Shown here in pieces: positions 22,360-33,368 of a DNA stretch of 64,000 nucleotides. Under the pieces are notes generated by a model. It had not been told where the DNA came from, ran no database searches, and saw only the letters and a list, made by a program, of their open reading frames with translations. Position 1 is the stretch's first letter; every line of letters starts with the position of its first letter. The position numbers were made by a program, and so were the translations under genes. Source of the DNA: Paroedura picta (lineage: Eukaryota; Chordata; Lepidosauria; Squamata; Gekkonidae); contig NC_135386.1 in NCBI RefSeq assembly GCF_049243985.1, positions 17,266,202 through 17,330,201 on the forward strand. The letters are read 5' to 3'.

Positions 22360-24500
22360 GTAAGAATCCGGGAAAGCAGAAGGGCAAACGGCAGGCCTGG
22401 CTGTGTGGTGGTTGAGGCGCTTTTTAAACATTTGTTAAAAAGGAAATAACAATATAATAGTGGTACAAAAGGGATGCAGAAAAGGAAAAGGGCCCCTTCC
22501 AAGCCAATAGTGTAATTATTCAAAATTCATTTTACATTGGGTAATATATTCAATACACAAAAGAAAAGATCATGACTCTAAAAGCACCTTGCGATGGTTG
22601 ATCAGATAAGACAGGCAAGACTTTGATGAACGGACTTTCTAATGAACTCCACACAGCCACAGCAAAATCTGGATGGACTTCCTAATGAACTCTACCCAGA
22701 AAAAGGAAATGTGTTTCCTAGCTCCAGTCCCTCCCCTGGGGGGGTGGCAAGATAAGGCAGGAATGTGATAGGTTGCACACACACTCTCGAACAAACCAAG
22801 AAATAAATGAAATGCCCTGCAACTGTTCACACACTACACCCTTTGGCACGGAGAGATTCCCATCCTGCCATGTCCGACCTCTAAAGATGCCAGCCACACT
22901 TACTGGTGAAATGTCAGGGACTAAAGCTGCCAGCCTCAGCCACACAGCCCAGAAAACCCACAACACCCACAACTTTCTCCCCTTCCTCATAATCTTTACA
23001 ATCCTCCTTTCTTCAGTTAGCGTAAACAGTCCATTTTGCCACCGTGTCTTGTCACCTTTCTAAAAAATTCCGTGGGTGCCAGGAAAGGGGTTGGTGGGCA
23101 CCATGTTGGGGACCCATGAGTTAGAGTACTCCAGATCTCGGAGACCCAGGTTCAGATCCCCGCCCTGCCCACAGAAGCTCCGGTTGGGCAACTGAGCTCT
23201 TTCCCTCCCTCTCCCACCCACCCACCCGGTTCGTTTCAGCTCTTCCTCTTCCGCCTGCACACCGTCCCAGGGGTCAACTTCACCCAGTGCGTGACGCATG
23301 GCAGCTTCCAGCAACACTGGCAGGAGACCACGTACAACATGTTCACCTTCACGACCCTCTACGTCACCCCGCTGAGCGTGATGATCGTGTGCTACGTCCG
23401 CATCTTGTTCGAGATCACCAAGCAGCTGAAAATAAATAAAGGTGAGCCCACCGGACAGCTTCTATGTTGGAGCCAGGTGCCGTTAGGTGGTCTAGCTCTG
23501 GCACCTTCGGGTGGCCCAGCCTGCAAAACCATACTTTGGACAACAGAGACGGCATGGGGTAGTCCTTACTCAGCTGGGGAAGCTCACTGGGTGAACTCAG
23601 CCCCGTCACACTCTCTCAGGCTAGCCTCCCTCACAGGGATGTTGTTCTTATTTATTTATCGTATGGTAGAGTTGCACACAGGAAGGATGTAATAATATAA
23701 AATATGCTGCCAAGTAGGTTCAATGGTCATGCAGAGAGATTGAGCAATCCCCCCAGATCTAAGTTTTCGATCCGTTCAGTCACAGCTGGGGAGAGGGCAA
23801 AGAGCTCTATCACATCTCCTAGGGAAGCATGAAGCTCACCTTTCTGTGACAGATGAAAAATAGTTTGGCGGGCTACACCACAATTGCATTCGGGACCTGG
23901 TCTCTTGCCCCATTTAAGTCACAGCAGACTCAAGAAAGATTAAGGTGCTACTGCATTCAAATCCAACTATTTGTTAAATAGAAACAATAAAGCAGGGAAT
24001 AAAGACTTGAGCTTAGAATCACATTGAAAAGCCAATAAAACAAATAGATTGATCCCGCATGCCCCATTTTATTCTTTGGTCATTCCCTGACAGGTCTCGC
24101 CCGAGGCAAAGACGACCACATTTCCAAGGCCCGAATGAAGACGCTCAAAATGACCATCCTGATCGTGGCCTCGTTCATCATCTGCTGGACCCCTTACTAC
24201 CTCCTGGGCCTGTGGTACTGGTTCCAGCCGAACATGATCAGCCAGATGCCGGAATACGTCAACCACTTCCTGTTTCTCTTCGGCCTGCTCCACACCTGCA
24301 CCGACCCCATCATCTACGGGCTGTACACCCCGTCCTTCCGAGAGGACATGAAGACATGTCTACGGGGTCTCGAGCTGGCCATGACCCGGCAGGAGAGAAG
24401 CAAGCTGGTGTCCGTGTCCCAGAAGAACAGAGATTATCACGACAGTGGGGGGGTGGCTTTGAGTGCTTCCAACGGGGGGACGCTGAACACGGTGTGCTAG
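21847..24500 (+). CDS. GNRHR: Gonadotropin-releasing hormone receptor, tailed non-mammalian type
   Basis: A rhodopsin-class GPCR that binds GnRH at the pituitary cell surface and couples mainly to Gq. Coding exons are 21847-22359, 23240-23441 and 24094-24500, phases 0 and 1, giving 373 residues. Landmarks: N-glycosylation sites Asn20 and Asn99; TM1 about 41-65; TM2 with Asp84; the Cys111-Cys188 pair joining TM3 and ECL2; DRH at 135-137 in place of DRY; CWTPYY at 269-274 in TM6; PEY at 291-293 in ECL3; and TDPIIY at 308-313 in TM7. About 55 residues follow TM7, so it has the cytoplasmic tail missing from mammalian type I receptor. Asp in both TM2 and TM7 and the PEY motif are typical of non-mammalian receptors. 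The subtype number is uncertain. An acceptor-like 'ggtttcctccag' just before the ATG implies an upstream non-coding exon. Confidence 0.95.
23105..23200 (+). repeat. tRNA-derived SINE head (family D)
   Basis: 'cccaggttcagatccccgcc' is a B box-like motif with SINE context just before the GNRHR exon 2 acceptor. Confidence 0.55.
23240..23441 (+). CDS. GNRHR: GNRHR coding exon 2
   Basis: Acceptor 'gttcgtttcag', donor 'gtgagccc', phase 0 to 1. It encodes ECL2 with Cys188, TM5 and the start of ICL3 (ends FEITKQLKINK). Confidence 0.95.
24094..24500 (+). CDS. GNRHR: GNRHR coding exon 3 and stop
   Basis: Acceptor 'tcattccctgacag', 407 bases to TAG. It encodes ICL3, TM6, TM7 and a cytoplasmic tail ending SNGGTLNTVC. 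No AATAAA is visible in the next 100 bases, and a LINE end follows. Confidence 0.95.
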
Positions 24501-24604
24501 AGGGGATTTGTGCCCCTCCAAGGGAGATTTGCCCGTGACCACCTTAGTTCCGTGTCGAAATGAAAACTTGCAACGGAGTGTATGACCCCGCTCCGTTAAG
24601 ATGT

Positions 24605-25290
24605 TTTAAGACCCTTGTTAGATGTTCCCTTCAAACGTGCTAGTTGTCACTTCTTGACCCAAAGAGTCAGGAAGAGGTGGAATTCACTGCTGCAGGAAGT
24701 GGTGGTCGCTCCAAACACCGGTAGCTTCACGAGGGGAATGGAGAAACATCTGGAGCAGAGGTCCCCCAGTGGCCACCAGCCACAAGGTAGAGAAGGAACA
24801 TGAGGTCTGGGGCCTGATGCTCAGTACTCTTGGTGGTTGGGACATGTGAGGGCTTCTGGTTAGACCACCTGATGGCACTTGGATTTTGGCCACTGTGTGA
24901 CACAGGGTGTTGGACTGGATGGATGAGCCACTGGCCTGGTCCAACATGGTTTCTTTTATGTTTTATGTCTGGAGCTTCTTGGTTCTTGGGGCCAACGGTG
25001 GGAGGGCTTCTGGAGTTCTGACCCTGCTAGTGGACCTCCTGGTGGCACCTGAGTTTGGGCCACTGTGTGACCGAGTGTTGGACTGGAAGGGCCATTGGCC
25101 TGATCCAACAGGGCTCCTCTTATGTTCTTATGGTTGGACCATAGATGCTCTGTGTTCTTGGTGCTTAGGGGGTCAGCGCAGGAGGTCTTCTGGTGCACTG
25201 GTCTTGCTGGTGGACCTCCTGGTGGCTTCTGTTTGGCACAGGGATGGCCTGATCCAGCAAGGCTTCACTTATGCTCTTATGGTGAACGCG
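24605..25290 (+). repeat. LINE 3' end with expanded tail array
   Basis: The ORF2-like C-terminus (RVRKRWNSLLQEVVVAPNTG) at 24.66-24.75 kb is followed by about four diverged copies of the tail unit ending in 'tccaacagggctcctcttat' and 'gttcttatgg'. The copies are older than those at 54.7 kb. Confidence 0.75.
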
Positions 25291-26189
25291 CATGTGTGAA
25301 TCAGCGCTGAGTAGGAAATCCCACTGCCATGGATTCCTAACATTTGGGATTTCGAGCATCACCCCAAAATGGCTGCCTCAGGATGTGGACCCAAATGCTT
25401 CACTCCTCATACCACCTGGGAAGAAAGGAGTCCTGGGGAGGGAATGGAACCACACCCCAAGTAAGGAAAGGGTCTTACCAGTCCTCCTAATTTAATTTGA
25501 ACGAGGATGGCCAGCAACAAGCCCTGCACTTATCCAGAATCTGTTTCTTTCAGCCTCCCTACAGGAGCAGAGGTTTCTCCAGCTCAGAGGTAGCATCTGT
25601 TTCCTGTGAACCTGTGGCCTTCAGTGGCCAGATGCATTTCAAAATATCCGCTCTTGAAAACCTATTTCATCTGCAAGTTTCCCCCCCCCCCCGACTGAAT
25701 GCGCGTGTTGTTTTTTGTTTTGGCGAGGCAGGATGGTTCTGGCCGGTTGGGTTTTGTTTGCATGTCAAACTTGTACGCAGGTCTTGGAGCGTGGGCTTGT
25801 TCCCATTGCTGCGTGGGACGTGGGACCGGCAGGTAGGCAAGAGCCAGGAAACAAAAGGATTTCCCAGAGACAAGTAGGGTCCCCCTGAGCCCTTCACTCC
25901 TGAATGCCTTCCCAGCACCATAATACATGCAGTCTGGGATTTAGCCCCAGCTATTTGCGTCATGAGTACAGCTGTAATTAGCCACGGACAAGTAGGGGCA
26001 TGCCTGGAGGTCTTTGGGCCAGAACAGAATATTCTACCCCCAGTTCTCATTCTAGCTCTCTAGTTAAATAGGTTCACATGGCCCTGATCCAGAAAAGGCT
26101 CTGCTGTTTCCCCATTGTTCAGGCTCACTCCACACTTTTCATTCTCCCATTCCAAGGGGGAGGGACAGGCATTTGTTGCGGGGTTCTTG

Positions 26190-26415
26190 TTTATTTTGCA
26201 TTTTATTTCTGCTCTGCTTTTCTCCCCAATTGGGACTTTAGCTCGTCAGTCTCTCTCGCCCACTCTCACAGCGACCTCCCTGTGAGGCAGGCCAGGCCGA
26301 GGATCTGCAACAGGCCCCCGGTTACCCAGACAGCTTCCACAGTAGAAGTGGGGACTCAAACCCAGGTCTCTCACGATCCGAGTCCCACACTCTTACCCCA
26401 GAGTACCTATCGCTG
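26190..26415 (-). repeat. tRNA-derived SINE, old
   Basis: The plus strand reads the complement of a B box ('gggactcaaacccaggtctc') and a MIR-like body ('gcgacctccctgtgaggcag'). Confidence 0.65.
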
Positions 26416-26767
26416 GGGGCTTTCCTATTGTGAGCCCCCCCTCGCCCACACACTCTTTCTCACTGTTGTTTTAAAAATGACCTTGGGGAGGTTGGGGGAG
26501 AATCGATGCTTTTTGGGCAGGGAGCCCAGCCTTTGTGGCTGAGGAGACCTTGAGTGCTTCAATGCAATGACGAAGCCCACGCTCAGGGGGGACACAGGAG
26601 AACGGGAAAGGAGGCCCAGAGTGAACCGAAGGCCCAGATGGAGAACCTAATCAAGAGGGTCAGCATGGAGTGGAGGGTCACAGGCAGCTTCAAGCCAGTA
26701 TGCAGACCAGGACGAATAAACGTTTTGGCCCCATCTCCTGGCCTATCGATCACAAAGTGCTCTTGAA

Positions 26768-26890
26768 CAGGGGTAGTCAACCTGGGGTCCTCCAGATGTC
26801 CATGGACTACAATCCCCATGAGCCCCTGCCAGCGAATGCTGGGAATTGTAGTCCATGGACATCTGGAGGGCCACAGGTTGACTACCCCTG
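26768..26890. mobile_element. Palindromic hAT-type MITE, shortened centre
   Basis: Same family as 11737-11872 but 123 bases, having lost part of the central palindrome. Perfect 8-base flanking duplication 'ctcttgaa'. Confidence 0.92.
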
Positions 26891-27018
26891 CTCTTGAAGA
26901 TCCCTGCTACGCTAGACAAGAGCACACAGGCCTGGGGAGTTTTCATGCTCAGCTCCCCACCCCTATTCCACAGCATGACACAGGAATAACATTACTCTGT
27001 GCCAAAAGAAAACAGCCT

Positions 27019-27024
27019 TTTAAT
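27019..27024 (-). terminator. Possible PARP16 polyadenylation signal (ATTAAA)
   Basis: ATTAAA on the minus strand about 960 bases after the PARP16 stop. No AATAAA closer to the stop was found on this strand. Weak without transcript data. Confidence 0.25.
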
Positions 27025-27840
27025 GGTCCAGGTGTTTTTATGATGCATCTATTGAAACAGCCTTCATACATCGGCCTGTGCGTTAGGGCTTGTATCATCT
27101 GCGTCTCACAGAACGGAGGGGCTGAGTTTGACAGTGGGAGGCCGCTGTTGCCGGCGGGACTCGAACCCACGTCTTTGGCACATACCCTGCAAGGAACCTG
27201 ATTCCCGGGTGTAAACTAAAGGCAGACAAGAAGCCAATTCCAGAGTCAGCCATCAGCCTCTGCAAGCAAACCAAAGAAGTCTTGACGTTTTGATTGTCCC
27301 GCCCTCCTTCCCAAAAGACCATTCCCTTTCTTTTTACAAAAAACCCCCCTAAAAACCAGAGGAAAATAAATTTATGCTCCATCTATCGTACTTGAGAAAA
27401 GGTACCACGTCTGGAGCCGAAAATCCCAAGTATGCTTTCGCCTGCCGGGCCAGGTGTTCTTCCAAAACCTGCCTGCTTTCAAAAGGCTTTTCAGGGAGTC
27501 TGGCTCATGGCCCACACCTGAAAGAGCAGACAAAGGGATTCGAGGGGTGCTCAGAGGAAAGATACGCAGTGGGGGGCGTTCTGCCTCGGAAGCGCTGCGA
27601 TTCTGTGTAGGGGGACACCCCCCAGCCCCCTGGCTGCCTCCACACGAAGCTTCCCCAACTGCTTTCCCACAGCACTTCCTCCCCCTGGCGTATCTTTCCC
27701 TTCGGACGAGCTGCAGAGCCATATTCCATCGACCCCAGGGCTGGGAAGAGAGGATGTTTCTTTTTCACGGAAAGCAGACAAAGCTCCACGTTTGACGTCC
27801 AAGTCTGCCTGGAAGTTGAAGAGAACAGGAGCTGCTCCGG

Positions 27841-27881
27841 CCGTCCCCTCCTTCCCTCCCTCCCTCCCCCCCTCCCTCCCC
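27841..27881 (+). repeat. (CCCT)n microsatellite in PARP16 3' UTR
   Basis: Runs of 'ccctccctccc' that the PARP16 transcript would read as GGGA repeats, about 110 bases after its stop codon. Confidence 0.85.
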
Positions 27882-27985
27882 ACGGCCCTCTCCGGTGCTT
27901 GGGAGCTGCAAGCCTCACAAAAACATGACAGCTCCCGCGTTAAGGCACGTCGTGAACAGGCAGCGTCCCTGTTGGGGCGAGAAGC

Positions 27986-28127
27986 TCATTGCTCGACGTC
28001 GAAAATCTTGTTCCAGTAGTAGGCGAAAGTCGGGGAGTTGCAAGCCCCGATGGCAAACAGCAGGAGCACGTAGAAAGTCATCGTGATGGCAAAACAGTGT
28101 TTCGAAAGCCAAGACTGGCTGGCAGGC
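27986..28127 (-). CDS. PARP16: PARP16 last coding exon
   Basis: Acceptor 'tttcttcgtag', preceded by a run of 13 C on the minus strand that forms the pyrimidine tract. It encodes the membrane anchor and ends IFDVEQ before TGA. Confidence 0.96.
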
Positions 28128-31100
28128 CTACGAAGAAAGGGGGGGGGGGGGACCGGTACTGTTGTTAACTGAGCCGGAATGCAAAGACTTTTTGGCAGAC
28201 AGGGACAATACGGAAAGAGCTCTCTTGACCTCCCACAATGTATCTGTTTTATTGGGGGGGGGAGTTAAAACGGGGTTTTGCAGACTGCTGTTTAACTGCA
28301 GGCGAAATCTTGTCCAGAGGGTCAAGCCACGACTTTCCCCCTCCTGTCACTCTAATGGCTGCCGATTTCAGATCCTCATCGTGGCCGAGGAATCCTTATT
28401 TTAGTTGAGCTATAAATCCTTTTATTCCACTGGGTTTATTTTATTCTACTTTACTTATTCCCCCACCTTTCACCCCAATATGGACTCAAAGCGGCTTATG
28501 CTGTTCCCCTCTCCTCCAGGTTATCCTCACAACAACCTTGTAAGGTGGGACAGACTGAGAACAACTGGCCAAAGAGCAACCAGCAAACTCCCGTGGCAAA
28601 TCAGGGATTCGAGCCTGCATGTCCCAAGCCCTCCTCTGATACTCTAACCAAGGGACCCCCAACCAAGGATCCCTGGAGCCTTCACAGGACCTCCCTGGCA
28701 TTTCCCCTCTACCTTGCCTTAATGGACTGAGCCACTAGCTATTCCTGGCATTACTGTGAAAGGAAACCAGCTACTTCCATTGCCCTGGGGGTGACGCTCT
28801 TGTGTGGTTAGCATGCCTGGAAAGGGGGCGGGGCCTGGGCACCTACTCCTGCCTTAAACCACCTCCTTCCTCTCCCCCATCAGTCCTCCTCAGGCGTGGC
28901 AGGGAGGCGTGGCCAGCTGACATCACTTCCTGCCCAGTTCCGGGGCTCCTCGAAGCCTGGAAAATATTTCCACGGCTCCTCCACTGTCCAAAGGTTGGAA
29001 AAGCTGCTCTGACCACTCCACGCTGCTCGGCCCCTTCTGCTTACCTCCGGTGCTGCTTCTGTGAGTACACCAGCAGGTATTTAACCCGGAGGAGCTGGTT
29101 GTTCGTGACCACAAAGTACTTCTGGGGGACGTCACCCCCTTCGCTGTTCCGCACTCTGGCTCGCCTCTTGTCGATTTCTTTCGAATCTGGCCAGGAGGGA
29201 AAGAGACCTTTCAAAGAGATTCATCAGAACAAAGAGGGGCGTGTGTGTGTCCATGCATGTGTGTGACGAGAAATGGCATAACAACAACGGTGAAGCCTGA
29301 GCACTAAAAATGCTCACGGCACACTTTTAGCATAATTAAGAACCAGGAGGTTAAAGAAGAAGAAAACCAAATTTAAAGGCCCAGTAATGCTGTGTCTCAA
29401 TGTATTATAACAAACGTGTTATTTATTTACTACACATAAAAACACTTATCAGCCCAAAGAGCAGCCTCGGATCAGAACAAAACCCTACAATTCTAACAAA
29501 CACAGGCCCAATGGGACTCTGAGCCTTTCGGCCAAACAGTCTTCTTCAGCGGTCAAGCGTCGTAATTACGCAGTGGCTCCAGACATTGCAAAGTTAATAC
29601 AATAGTTTCTAAAACCTGGATCGAGTTGCAATGACTACAATCAGTATCTGGGACCCAAAGCAGAGATGCAATTTTAGAGGCTGCATAGAGATAAACCTCT
29701 GCCCTGATTAAATCCATGGGTCACGAAGGATATTCCAGCTTGGCGTCATGGTTAAGAAATCGGTGGAGAACCAAATCCGATTCCCCCACTCCTCCTCCAC
29801 ATGCAGCCAGCTGCGTGACAATTGGGCCACCTCAGTTCTCTCAGAGCTCTCTCAACAGTTCTCTCATGGCTCTCTCAGCCCCACCTCACAGGGTGTCTGT
29901 TGTGGGGAGAGGAAGGGAAGGCGATTGTAAGCCACTTTGGGGAGTAAAAAGTGGGGTACAAACCTTCAACTCTTTTTTTACTCTATTCTGATAGTATACC
30001 TTCTTTTCCTGGCCCAAGGAGAGAGGAGGCCTAGAAGTCTCAATATAATAAATAAATATAGGAAGCAGTACGGAGCCAGCATGACGCAGCAGGGTGTGCA
30101 TATCCTCCAAGAGAGAAATGGAAAGCCACTGCCAGACAAAGCAAATGGGGCTTGGCCGAAGGCAGAACCCGAGACCTTTGTGACTCACCCTTCTTCTGCA
30201 CCTGGCACTTGACGTCCGGGTGGTCGATGATTTCGCAGACGGCCACGCAGCTCAGGACAGGGCCCAGGGTGCTGTGCTGCCAGCCGAGTCCGTGGGGGCT
30301 GTAGAGGAGAGCAAGGCCCAGGTCACTGGTCAGGTAGGTGCCTTCCCCAAACAAGGAGGTCTGCAAAAGCATAAAAGGGGAGTTGCGCATGGACCCGAAG
30401 TGCGTTCGGCCCTGCCCGGGCCAGGAGGCCTCAAAGGCTGCCGCACTTTTCAGCAGTGGACATTTGCAAAACGGGGGGTAGGATGCTCACCTTGTTTAAA
30501 TGGCATTGCAGGCCGTTGTGTACGATGGAGTGGAAGTTCTCCAGGCGGCTCCCATGGAATGCGTAGATGAGGTCTCGGCCTCCCCGCGTCTCCTCGAACT
30601 TGGCGTCCATCTGACCGCTGTAGGTGATTTCAAACAGGAAATCCGGCACGGGGGCTGCAGTGCTGGGGAAGCCGGTCAGCTCCTGGATCTTCTTGTACTT
30701 AAAAGCAAGCAAGGTTTCTCTCGGGACAGAGTTCGAGTCCAGGGGCACCTTGAAGAGCCAACTAAGCTATATTCGGGTATAGGCTTCCATGGGCAAGTGT
30801 GCTTCTCCGGATGCAGTGAAGTGGGAACTACCAACAGGTACATCCAGGTGGAGGGGGAGCAGCCAATCAGCAGACCCCATGAGGAGGATGCTCAACAAGC
30901 TCCAGGGCCAACCAGGAATAACAAGCTTAATTTATCCGGTGACCCAAGTGGGTGGCCATGTTGGTCTGAAGCAGCACAACAAAACAAAATCAGAGTCCAG
31001 GGGCACCCTTCAGACCAACAAAGATTGATTCAAGGCGTGAGCTTTTTTAACAGAACTAATTTTTGCTATATATTCCCACTGTCATGATGGTCAGTTCATA

Positions 31101-33368
31101 GTCTGGGGAAGAGTGCTTGCACTCGAAAGCTCACGCCTTGAATAAATCTTTGTTGGTCTTAAGGATGCCACTGGACCTTTTATCAGGTGACTGTCTGGGT
31201 TAATCCCAGGGGGGAAACAGAGCGAAGGAAATGAATATGTCAAAATTCGAAGGTTAATGGGCAGATGTATCCTTCATTGTGGCATGCTGAGAATAATTAA
31301 CTGGCAGGGACTCAACTTGGCTGGTCTTCCAGGTGCCCCTGGACTCAAACTTTTTTCTGCTGCTTCAGACCAACATGGCCGCCCACCTGAAGGTTTCTTA
31401 AAGTTATTGGTTTAGTGGGGGGGGGGGGAACCCCGCTCCTTGGCCTCCGAAATTTAAAAGTATCCTTGTGCTGCTGTATGACCGTAACAAACAATTTGTT
31501 TATCTGGGCCCAGAGTCCAGGACAGAACTGCTTCCCTGGGAATCGCCTGGAGCAGAGGACCTGATCGCCCGCTCGCCTACACCTGCTCTTACCTCCTTTT
31601 TGTCAGTGCTGTGGATGGTCAAGGCCTTGGAGGTCAGGATCCAGCCCAGCAACTCCCAGGTCCTTCGGGCTGCGCTCTGGGGAGATGCGAGGAGCTCTTT
31701 CAAGCTCACCAAGGTGTTTGCATCTGAAAGCTGAAAGAGAGAGGGGGAAAACACATGGCTGTACGGAGATTCCTTCTTTCTCTTGACCGTCTCTCCTGGT
31801 TCAACAGAGACCTCTAGTGGGTAAGCAAAAGCAAGATCTTGTTGGGACCGACTTCCAGGGATTGCATCCATCCATCAAATCCTGGGAAAAACTGTCCAGG
31901 CTCAAGGACCAAAAAGGGGACCATAGAAGAAACGCTGGATTTTTGTACCCCGCTTTGCCCCACGTGGCTTACTAACACCTGTCCCTTCCTCCTCCCACAA
32001 CAGACACCCTGTGAGGCAGGGGAGGCTGAGAGAGCTCTGAGAGAACTGGGACTGGCCCAAGGTCACCCGGCTGCATGTGGAGGAGGAGTGGGGAATCAAC
32101 CCCGGTTCTCCGGATTAGAGGGCACTGCTCTTTAATTATTACACCATGCTGGATCTCTCAAACAATAAAAAGAAACAGGCAAAAAACGAAAACACGCAAG
32201 GGAATTGCCTATCCAGGCTGCATCACCATTGTCCCATCATGGCTGCATGTTTTATATTATTATATATATATATATATATATATATAAGCTTCCTGTGTGT
32301 AACTCTGCCATACGATAAATAATAGATCATAAAATAAATGAAATAGCAGATATAAATGTTAAAATAAATAAATCAGTAAATACATTCTTAAAATAATTCC
32401 TATCGCATGGTTAGCTGAATTCCCCATCCTGTTGACCATCCAGTCGGTGCCGTCCGCCTTGAATCCGAACGCAAAAGGCTGGCGATAAAGAATGCAAACT
32501 TTCCACAGCTATACGGTGGAGAAGCTGGCTCCTTAGCGTATATGTGTGTGAGCTTGTCCCTTGGTGTTATGTGTGTGTGTGCGTGTGTATATATAGCTTA
32601 AATGGACTCCGGGGAATGACACACACACATATATATACACACATACATACATACATATACACGCACAAATATACAAACACACATACATATATATACGCAC
32701 ATACACCTATATACATACATATATATACACATACAAACACACACACATATATATACAAACATACATTTATACATACATACCAATATATATATATATACAC
32801 ACATATATACAAATACACACACATATATATACATATACACACACACACACATACATACACATATATACATACATCCATATACATATACACGTACATATAT
32901 GTAAGAGGCTCCTGGAGAGCAAGGGAAATATCCCGGGCGGGGTGTGTGTACACGAATGGCCTTCCTGGACTCTTTCTCTCCTCCTGTCCTGGTTCTCTCT
33001 GACAAGCCCTGCTGTGCAGACAGGATCCCAGGGGGGGACGAGGCCGCTCCCCCTTACTTTAAGGTTACAGTCAGGTGTGAGAAGCCCGCTTCCAGCAGAC
33101 GGAAGGCAGTCTTCCATGGTGTGCAGGATCCTGCTTTGGTTGCATGGATCTCTCCCCCCCCCCCCCAACTCACCAATGCCTCAAAGTCCTTGTGGTCCTC
33201 GGTGGCGTAAAAGCTCGGGAAGGGCCGGAGGGCAGAATCCCGCTTGTAGCTCTGCAGTGCGGAGGCGAAGAAGCTGCACTTGAGGTCGGCGGCCAAGAGG
33301 TCTGTCTGCAGGGCCTCCTTGGTCCTGTCGGCGAGGGCGGCATCCTCACCCGCACTCGGGGCTGGCAT
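27986..33368 (-). CDS. PARP16: Protein mono-ADP-ribosyltransferase PARP16
   Basis: A tail-anchored ER and nuclear-envelope enzyme that mono-ADP-ribosylates substrates, known for roles in the unfolded protein response. Six coding exons: 33368-33174, 31730-31593, 30697-30491, 30360-30189, 29186-29045 and 28127-27986, with phases 0,0,0,1,2, giving 331 residues (human 322). The N-terminal helical domain contains [18 protein letters not shown]. The catalytic fold shows the H-Y-Y triad at His159 ([13 protein letters not shown]), Tyr189 (GEGTYLTSD) and Tyr261 (DVPQKYFVV), the mono-transferase pattern, each offset by seven from human. A hydrophobic segment at about 297-314 ([18 protein letters not shown]) is the membrane anchor, followed by a short lumenal end. 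The ATG lies 13 bases after an acceptor-like 'cccttgacag', so an upstream exon may supply a different start. Confidence 0.97.
28440..28645 (-). repeat. tRNA-derived SINE, old
   Basis: The plus strand shows 'accccaatatggactcaaag', 'ttatcctcacaacaaccttg' and the complement of a tRNA-like head near 28.61 kb. It lies in PARP16 intron 5. Confidence 0.65.
29045..29186 (-). CDS. PARP16: PARP16 coding exon 5
   Basis: 142 bases, phase 1 to 2. It encodes [20 protein letters not shown] then the catalytic Tyr261 strand and [12 protein letters not shown]. Confidence 0.96.
29738..29970 (+). repeat. Family A SINE
   Basis: 'ttggcgtcatggttaagaaa' head, a diverged B box and a standard body in PARP16 intron 4. 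It is inserted antisense to the gene. Confidence 0.85.
30189..30360 (-). CDS. PARP16: PARP16 coding exon 4
   Basis: 172 bases, phase 0 to 1. It begins [13 protein letters not shown] with catalytic Tyr189 and continues [20 protein letters not shown]. Donor gtgagtca. Confidence 0.97.
30491..30697 (-). CDS. PARP16: PARP16 coding exon 3
   Basis: 207 bases, phase 0 to 0. It encodes the start of the ADP-ribosyltransferase fold with the NAD-binding [10 protein letters not shown] loop (His159). Confidence 0.97.
30735..31180. repeat. Family B repeats, inverted arrangement, PARP16 intron 2
   Basis: Copies at 30735-30830 and 30938-31050 face one at 31100-31180 ('aaagctcacgccttgaataa'). Confidence 0.7.
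31315..31395 (-). repeat. Family B fragment
   Basis: 'ccaggtgcccctggactcaa' and 'gcttcagaccaacatggccg' identify it. Confidence 0.7.
31593..31730 (-). CDS. PARP16: PARP16 coding exon 2
   Basis: 138 bases, phase 0 to 0, [20 protein letters not shown] through [16 protein letters not shown]. Two nested acceptors occur ('cag ctttcag'); the upstream one is chosen because it restores the residues aligned to human LADA. Confidence 0.95.
31930..32160 (-). repeat. Family A SINE
   Basis: The complement of head and body, ending with 'attattacaccatgctggat' on the plus strand. It lies in PARP16 intron 1, sense to the gene. Confidence 0.85.
32261..32286 (+). repeat. (TA)n microsatellite
   Basis: Pure TA alternation for about 26 bases in PARP16 intron 1. 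Confidence 0.95.
32560..32912 (+). repeat. Complex (CA/TA/GT)n microsatellite block
   Basis: About 350 bases of nearly uninterrupted alternating purine-pyrimidine sequence mixing ACAC, ACAT and ATAT blocks. It opens with GT repeats and turns to CA/TA repeats after a short unique spacer. It lies in PARP16 intron 1. Confidence 0.92.
33174..33368 (-). CDS. PARP16: PARP16 first recognised coding exon
   Basis: 65 codons ending phase 0 at donor 'gtgagttg', which is followed directly by a run of 13 G. Residues [20 protein letters not shown] match human closely. The first 23 residues do not match the human N-terminus. Confidence 0.93.

Larger units (their letters stand above)
22360..24093. other. 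GNRHR introns 1 and 2
   Basis: Intron 1 (22360-23239) has an unassigned region with local direct repeats around 22590-22780 and a family D SINE head near 23.1 kb. Intron 2 (23442-24093) shows no recognisable element. Confidence 0.8.
25291..27018. other. GNRHR-PARP16 intergenic DNA
   Basis: Contains a poly(C) run at 25681-25692, a reversed SINE at 26.2-26.4 kb and a hairpin MITE. Between 25.3 and 26.1 kb I see no gene or clear repeat. Confidence 0.6.

Noticed and set aside
27120-27185. tRNA-like B box ('ggcgggactcgaacccac' on the plus strand) as a tRNA gene
   Set aside because: No cloverleaf could be drawn around it by eye. More likely a SINE remnant.
32544-33002. Long open frames over the microsatellite on both strands
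   Set aside because: They are produced by the CA/TA repeat alone and the peptides are pure low complexity.
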